Shown piece after piece: positions 37,733 through 42,878 of a stretch of 42,878 nucleotides of DNA. How positions within the stretch are numbered: the stretch's first letter is position 1; every line of letters begins with the position of its first letter. The notes under the pieces are model-generated. The model searched no databases, was not told where the DNA came from, and worked only from the letters and a program-made list of their open reading frames with translations. The stretch comes from Janthinobacterium sp. (GTDB lineage Bacteria > Pseudomonadota > Gammaproteobacteria > Burkholderiales > Burkholderiaceae_D), in the NCBI GenBank assembly GCA_025356595.1, contig JANXSQ010000213.1:1-42878 (forward strand), read 5' to 3'. A program made the position numbers and the translations under genes.

Positions 37733-39040
37733 ATGGCAGATTTGTTTTCCACCGCGCCGCGCCAGCCCCTGGCTGAGTCGCTGCGTCCCAAGAGCCTGCC
37801 CGAAGTCATCGGCCAGACGCATCTGCTGGGCGCCGGCAAGCCGCTGCGCCTCGCCTTCGAGGCCGGCAAGGCCCATTCGATGATTTTGTGGGGGCCGCCC
37901 GGCGTGGGCAAGACCACGCTGGCGCGCCTGATGGCGCACGCCTTCGACAGCGAGTTCATCGCGCTCTCGGCCGTGTTCGCCGGCGTGAAGGATATCCGCG
38001 CCGCCATGGACCAGGCCCAGCACAATCTGGATCAGTCCGGCAAGCACACCTTGCTCTTCGTCGACGAGATCCACCGCTTCAACAAGGCGCAGCAGGACGC
38101 CTTGCTGCCCTTCGTTGAATCGGGCCTGGTCACCTTCGTCGGCGCCACCACCGAGAACCCCAGTTTCGAGGTCAACTCGGCGCTGCTGTCGCGCGCCCAG
38201 GTGTATGTGCTGAAGTCGCTCGACGAAGCCGAGATGAAGCAATTGTTCCACAAGGCGCAGGCGAGCTCGCTGCCGCATCTGGAATTCGACGACGTCGCGG
38301 TCGACACGATGATAGGCTACGCCGACGGCGACGCGCGGCGCTTCCTGAACCTGCTGGAACAGGCCGAGACGGCCGCCGGCTCGGCCGGCATCAGCAAAAT
38401 CGACGCGGCCTTCGTCGACAACGCGCTGACCCTGAATTCGCGCCGCTTCGACAAGGGCGGCGACAATTTCTACGACCAGATTTCAGCCCTGCACAAGTCC
38501 GTGCGCGGCTCCAATCCGGACGCCGCCCTGTACTGGTTCTGCCGCATGATAGACGGCGGCGCCGATCCGAAATACCTGTCGCGGCGCATCGTCCGCATGG
38601 CCTGGGAGGATATCGGCTTGGCCGACCCGCGCGCCATGCAGATGGCCAACGACGCGGCCGCGACCTATGAGCGCCTGGGTTCGCCGGAAGGGGAGTTGGC
38701 CCTTGGGCAGGCCGTGATCTACCTGGCCATCGCGGCCAAGAGCAACGCCGGCTACAACGCCTTCAACACGGCGATGGCCTTCGTCAAGCGCGACAAATCG
38801 AAAGAGGTGCCCGTGCATCTGCGCAACGCGCCGACCAAGCTGATGAAGGAACTGGGTTACGGCCACGCCTACCGCTACGCGCATGACGAGCCGGACGCCT
38901 ACGCCGCCGGCGAAACCTATTTCCCGGACGGGATGGCGGAGCCGGGCTGGTATCGCCCCGTGCCGCGCGGCCTGGAAAGCAAGATCGCCGACAAGCTGGC
39001 GTGGTTGCGCGAACTGGATCGCAAGGCCGGCAAGGCGTAA
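37733..39040 (+). CDS. rarA: Replication-associated recombination protein RarA
   Basis: A 435-residue AAA+ ATPase of the RarA/MgsA/WRNIP1 family, acting at stalled replication forks. [18 protein letters not shown] begins the domain, Walker A is GPPGVGKT at 54-61 and Walker B LLFVDEIH at 107-114. The sensor region [20 protein letters not shown] and the C-terminal tetramerisation part ([29 protein letters not shown]) are complete. The ATG at 37733 is chosen because upstream in-frame residues overlap lolA and are not conserved. It is the last gene of the ftsK group before a DUF2917/MocR pair. Confidence 0.96.
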   Translation: MADLFSTAPRQPLAESLRPKSLPEVIGQTHLLGAGKPLRLAFEAGKAHSMILWGPPGVGKTTLARLMAHAFDSEFIALSAVFAGVKDIRAAMDQAQHNLDQSGKHTLLFVDEIHRFNKAQQDALLPFVESGLVTFVGATTENPSFEVNSALLSRAQVYVLKSLDEAEMKQLFHKAQASSLPHLEFDDVAVDTMIGYADGDARRFLNLLEQAETAAGSAGISKIDAAFVDNALTLNSRRFDKGGDNFYDQISALHKSVRGSNPDAALYWFCRMIDGGADPKYLSRRIVRMAWEDIGLADPRAMQMANDAAATYERLGSPEGELALGQAVIYLAIAAKSNAGYNAFNTAMAFVKRDKSKEVPVHLRNAPTKLMKELGYGHAYRYAHDEPDAYAAGETYFPDGMAEPGWYRPVPRGLESKIADKLAWLRELDRKAGKA

Positions 39041-39046
39041 GCGATC

Positions 39047-39085
39047 CGCCGCCGCGCATCCCGGCCCATAGGATGCGCGGCGGCG
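39047..39085. terminator. Strong hairpin between convergent rarA and the DUF2917 gene
   Basis: A 15-bp perfect stem (39047-39061 with 39071-39085) and a 9-base loop lie directly after the rarA stop. There is no T run on either strand, so it is a terminator candidate only by position and strength. Confidence 0.55.
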
Positions 39086-39098
39086 TGAAACCGCGTCG

Positions 39099-39431
39099 TC
39101 ACGAGGCGATTTTATTGTCGCCGAACAGGCCGCGGCGCAAGCGGCCCAGGGCATCCGAGGCCTTGCGCCCGGTGCGCGCCAGCCAGGCCTGTCCCGGCAG
39201 CGCCGGCTGCCTGACCCGGATGCGGCCGTTGCCGATGGCTTCGATCAGGGTCAGCCCGTCGTTCGGGATGATGAAGACATTACCTTGGCGCAGGGAGAAG
39301 TCGATCCGCTCGCCGTAGGCGGTGATCAGGGCGCGCCCCGACACGCACTCGATGCGGTGGCCCGCCGCGTTGCTCATGCGCAGCAGATGCTTGTCGCTTA
39401 ATTCATAATCGGCGTGGTGTTGTTTCGTCAT
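39099..39431 (-). CDS. DUF2917 domain protein
   Basis: A 110-residue protein with a cupin-like half: LLRMSNAAGHRIECVSGRALIT, then FSLRQGNVFIIPNDGLTLIEA. These are the DUF2917 landmarks. The C-terminal third is basic. The family has no known function; in Burkholderiales such genes commonly lie beside regulators, as with the divergent MocR here. GGGAG precedes the ATG at 39431. It converges on rarA behind a strong hairpin. Confidence 0.82.
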   Translation of the reverse strand: MTKQHHADYELSDKHLLRMSNAAGHRIECVSGRALITAYGERIDFSLRQGNVFIIPNDGLTLIEAIGNGRIRVRQPALPGQAWLARTGRKASDALGRLRRGLFGDNKIAS

Positions 39432-39496
39432 TGCGTTCTCCCTGGCTGTGAAATCATGGGATCAGAATACGTTGTCGCCGCCGACCATAACAGATG

Positions 39497-39512
39497 CAAT
39501 AAACCGCTATTG
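39497..39512. promoter_or_regulatory. Small dyad in the DUF2917-MocR divergent region
   Basis: CAATA and TATTG flank a 6-base spacer in the 177-base gap between the divergent genes. MocR proteins often regulate the divergent neighbour from such a gap, but their sites are usually direct repeats. This is only a candidate. Confidence 0.22.
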
Positions 39513-39608
39513 TTACCGGCACAGTCGCGTCTGGGCTAAACTGTGATGGTTAAAATTGCAGGCAACTGTATCTGTCTGCCCACCCCGGGTGTGCCTCACA
39601 ATCGTCGG

Positions 39609-41060
39609 ATGTCCATGTCAATCAATCTCTACGAAATTCTGGCCAACGAACTCGGCTCCCTGATCGCCAGCCGCGTCCTGGCGCCCGGTGACCGCCTGCC
39701 CTCGATCCGCCACCTGGCGCAGCAAAAGCGCCTCTCGATCAGCACCGTGATGCAGGCGCTGCGCCTGATGGAGGACCGCGGCCTGGTCGAGGCCAAGCCG
39801 CAGGCGGGCTTCTACGTGCGCCACCGCGCCAAGATGCTGGCCGTGATGACGGACACGCAGAACCTGAAGGAGCCGGCCTATGTCGGCATCAACAACCGCC
39901 TGATGCGGGTGCTGAGCCTGAACGAAACGCCCGGCATCATCCAGCTCGGCTCGGCCTGGCCGCCCGACGAGATGCTGCCGATCAAGCGCGTGCAGCGCAC
40001 CGTCAGCGCCGTCTCGCGCCGCGAGCCCGAGCTGCTGGCCAGGGTCAGCGTGTTCGAGACCAACGAACCGGGCTTCCTGCGCCAGATCAGCCGGCGCGCG
40101 CTGGACTGGGGCCGCCTCGACCCGGAGGAGATCATCGTCACCGGTTCCTGCACCGAAGCCATCAGCCTGTGCCTGCGCGCCGTCGCCAAGGCCGGCGACA
40201 CCATCGCCATCGAATCGGCGACCTATTTCGTGCTGCTGCAAATGATCGAAAGCCTGGGCATGAAGGCGCTGGAGATTCCCACCCATCCGAAGACGGGGCC
40301 GTCGCTGGACGCGCTGGAGCTGGCGCTGCAGGCGGGTCTGGTGCAAGCCTGTCTGTTCGTGCCGAACGCCAACAATCCGCTCGGCTGCGTGATGCCGGAG
40401 GAGAACAAGAAGCGCCTGGCGGCCCTGCTCAGCCTGCACGACATCCCCCTCGTCGAGGACGACATCTACGGCGACCTGTGCTTCGCCGCCGAGCGGCCCT
40501 GGCCGGTGAAGGCCTACGACACCAGCGGCCACGTCCTGCTATGCTCCTCCTTCTCCAAGGCTATCACCCCGGCGGCGCGGGTCGGTTACGTCGTGGCCGG
40601 CCGCTACGCGCAGGAAGTGGCCCTGCTGAAAGCGGTTTCCAGCGGCGCCACCAGCCACTTCTTCCAGGCCGTGCTGGCCGATTTCCTCGACGGCAGCAGT
40701 TACGACAACCAGACCCGCAAGATGCGCCGCGTGCTGGCGCAGCGCATCGCCCGCATGTCCGACGCCGTCTCGGCCTACTTCCCGGCCGAATGCTCGGTGT
40801 CCGAACCGCAGGGCGGCTTCGTGTTGTGGGTGCGCATGCCCGAGGCGGTCGACGCGATGGCGCTGCATCTGCGCGCCATCGGCGAGGGCATCGCCTTCGT
40901 GCCGGGGCCGCTGTTTTCCGCCTCGGGCAAGTTCGGCAATTACCTGCGCCTCAACTGCGGCAACAGCTGGAGCCCGGAAATCGAGCGCGCCGTCAGCAAG
41001 CTGGGGCAACTGGTGCACAGCGCGGCCGAACAGCCGGCCGGCGCCTGCCTGCAGGAATGA
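39609..41060 (+). CDS. MocR/PdxR-type regulator (GntR HTH fused to class I aminotransferase)
   Basis: A 483-residue fusion. The GntR winged helix (about 1-75) has VLAPGDRLPSIRHLAQQKRL and SISTVMQALRLMEDRGLVEA. The fold-type I aminotransferase domain (about 105-480) has the PLP lysine in SSFSKAITPAARVGYV (Lys317), with FVPNANNPLGCVMP and LVEDDIYGDL. MocR regulators use the PLP domain to sense amines or vitamin B6 forms. The start at 39609 (MSMSINLYEIL) is preferred because HTH similarity begins there; in-frame starts at 39543 and 39546 would add a non-conserved stretch. The target may be the divergent DUF2917 gene. It lies between rarA and serS, which are often adjacent in relatives. Confidence 0.88.
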   Translation: MSMSINLYEILANELGSLIASRVLAPGDRLPSIRHLAQQKRLSISTVMQALRLMEDRGLVEAKPQAGFYVRHRAKMLAVMTDTQNLKEPAYVGINNRLMRVLSLNETPGIIQLGSAWPPDEMLPIKRVQRTVSAVSRREPELLARVSVFETNEPGFLRQISRRALDWGRLDPEEIIVTGSCTEAISLCLRAVAKAGDTIAIESATYFVLLQMIESLGMKALEIPTHPKTGPSLDALELALQAGLVQACLFVPNANNPLGCVMPEENKKRLAALLSLHDIPLVEDDIYGDLCFAAERPWPVKAYDTSGHVLLCSSFSKAITPAARVGYVVAGRYAQEVALLKAVSSGATSHFFQAVLADFLDGSSYDNQTRKMRRVLAQRIARMSDAVSAYFPAECSVSEPQGGFVLWVRMPEAVDAMALHLRAIGEGIAFVPGPLFSASGKFGNYLRLNCGNSWSPEIERAVSKLGQLVHSAAEQPAGACLQE

Positions 41061-41133
41061 GGGAATCTGCGCGAAAGCCCGGAGCAAGTGGGCGCGGCTT
41101 GGTACAATTGCGTTTTCGACATAGCGCCCTTGA

Positions 41134-42432
<1,299 letters not shown>

Positions 42433-42456
42433 CCGGAGCGCGCCCGGCGTGAAACA

Positions 42457-42508
42457 GGGTCAAAGGCGGAAATCCGAAGAATTCCGCTTTTGCCCCTTCC
42501 GTTTTTTT
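42457..42508 (+). terminator. Long hairpin with T run after serS (terminator, REP-like)
   Basis: Bases 42457-42471 pair with 42482-42496 (15 positions, one mismatch and one G-T pair, core GCGGAA/TTCCGC), followed by four bases and seven T (42502-42508). It should terminate serS. The GGGTCAAAGGCGGAA type of arm resembles dispersed REP-like elements in related genomes, but copy number cannot be seen here. Confidence 0.75.
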
Positions 42509-42517
42509 TATACCCTG

Positions 42518-42523
42518 CTATAA
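42518..42523 (+). promoter_or_regulatory. -10 element of the tRNA-Ser promoter
   Basis: A perfect TATAAT lies 37 bases before the first tRNA. The -35 area (around 42495) has no good match. Confidence 0.55.
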
Positions 42524-42560
42524 TCTTGTTCTCGCAGCAGCAGGCGACAAGCAGCAAGCA

Positions 42561-42651
42561 GGAAAGGTGGCAGAGTGGTCGAATGCGCTGGACTCGAAAT
42601 CCAGTGTACATCTTTGGTGTACCGTGAGTTCGAATCTCACCCTTTCCGCCA
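42561..42651 (+). tRNA. tRNA-Ser (anticodon CGA), copy 1
   Basis: A 91-base cloverleaf with encoded CCA. The acceptor GGAAAGG pairs with CCTTTCC, the discriminator is G, the anticodon stem is CTGGA/TCCAG with CGA at 42595-42597, the long variable arm has GTACA/TGTAC, and the T arm is GTGAG-TTCGAAT-CTCAC. The long variable arm and the CGA anticodon identify tRNA-Ser reading UCG. Confidence 0.97.
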
Positions 42652-42686
42652 GAATTCAGGCACCTTGTGTGTTGAGGTGGCCGAGC

Positions 42687-42717
42687 AAAAGCCCCGTGAC
42701 TGGGGTTTTTGTTTTTT
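42687..42717 (+). terminator. Intrinsic terminator between the two tRNA-Ser genes
   Basis: GCCCC and GGGG form the core around GTGACT, extended by A-T pairs (42687-42695 with 42702-42710), followed by T-rich bases to 42717. It should end transcription of copy 1, so copy 2 needs its own promoter or depends on read-through. Confidence 0.8.
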
Positions 42718-42786
42718 ACAGTGCTTGCGCGGCGTGAATCGCCGTTGTGGACTTGTTTCGCTGAAGTGGGATAGAGCAGTAAATCA

Positions 42787-42877
42787 GGAAAGGTGGCAGA
42801 GTGGTCGAATGCGCTGGACTCGAAATCCAGTGTACATCTTTGGTGTACCGTGAGTTCGAATCTCACCCTTTCCGCCA
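42787..42877 (+). tRNA. tRNA-Ser (anticodon CGA), copy 2
   Basis: It is identical to copy 1 in every base, with anticodon CGA at 42821-42823 and encoded CCA at 42875-42877. No clear promoter lies between the terminator at 42687-42717 and this gene. It ends one base before the window edge. Confidence 0.97.
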
Positions 42878-42878
42878 G

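Larger units (their letters stand above)
42559..42878 (+). repeat. Direct duplication of a 94-base tRNA-Ser segment
   Basis: Bases 42559-42652 and 42785-42878 are identical, covering the whole tRNA plus two or more flanking bases at the 5' side and one at the 3' side. The second copy may extend past the window edge. The 132 bases between differ fully and contain a terminator. Confidence 0.9.

Noticed and set aside
42670..42690. A tRNA-like GAGGTGGCCGAG between the tRNA-Ser genes
   Set aside because: Only a D-arm-like piece is present; no anticodon or T arm follows, so it is not called as a tRNA.

Overview
The window is a 42.9 kb, very GC-rich stretch of a betaproteobacterial chromosome. It is most likely Burkholderiales, family Oxalobacteraceae (Massilia/Duganella/Janthinobacterium type). 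The pointers are the gene order ppc / hemC-hemD-hemX-hemY / ppa and trxB-smr / ftsK-lolA-rarA ... serS, a long sigma-70 with a large N-terminal extension, a phasin, a DUF2917-MocR pair, and GbsR-CydP at the left edge. The genus is an inference from gene content, not from a database match. No insertion sequence, prophage, CRISPR array, rRNA operon or toxin-antitoxin module was seen. Nearly all the DNA is single-copy core or near-core chromosome.

Layout. 1-805: start of a cytochrome bd small-subunit gene (cydP) behind its GbsR/MarR-type regulator. 989-5681: an AraC regulator divergent from an inositol-phosphatase-like protein, a KGG stress protein, a phasin, purU and yaeQ. 5817-9292: a copper-type locus of DUF2946, PCu(A)C chaperone, a 33-codon frame and a TonB-dependent receptor, closed by a clear terminator. 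9346-13132: a DUF2807 protein, a truncated RlmI-like gene ending at a 20-bp perfect hairpin, and two c-type cytochromes. 13315-19699: ProQ and a DEDDy exonuclease, an AT-rich leader with an internal terminator, rpoD, and an orphan histidine kinase. 19854-27646: ppc divergent from the heme operon hemCDXY, then ppa. 27769-32700: two small stress or membrane-type genes, a GNAT-like protein, nadE with glnB, and a TRIC-type channel. 32803-42432: smr and trxB, divergent from ftsK-lolA-rarA, then DUF2917/MocR and serS. 42561-42877: two identical tRNA-Ser(CGA) genes.

Functional links. HemC and HemD carry out consecutive steps of tetrapyrrole synthesis, and HemX and HemY are the usual co-transcribed membrane partners; heme demand also fits the two c-type cytochromes and the cytochrome bd gene. 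NadE (glutamine-dependent) next to a PII protein couples NAD synthesis to nitrogen status. FtsK, LolA, RarA and SerS form a growth and envelope block.

No wholly new multi-gene system stands out. The best leads are the RlmI-like protein that ends just before its methyltransferase domain, a possible small RNA or attenuator upstream of rpoD, a possibly leaderless copper-locus gene, paired perfect dyads between trxB and ftsK, a dyad overlapping the gbsR promoter, and the tandem identical tRNA-Ser genes at the right edge.
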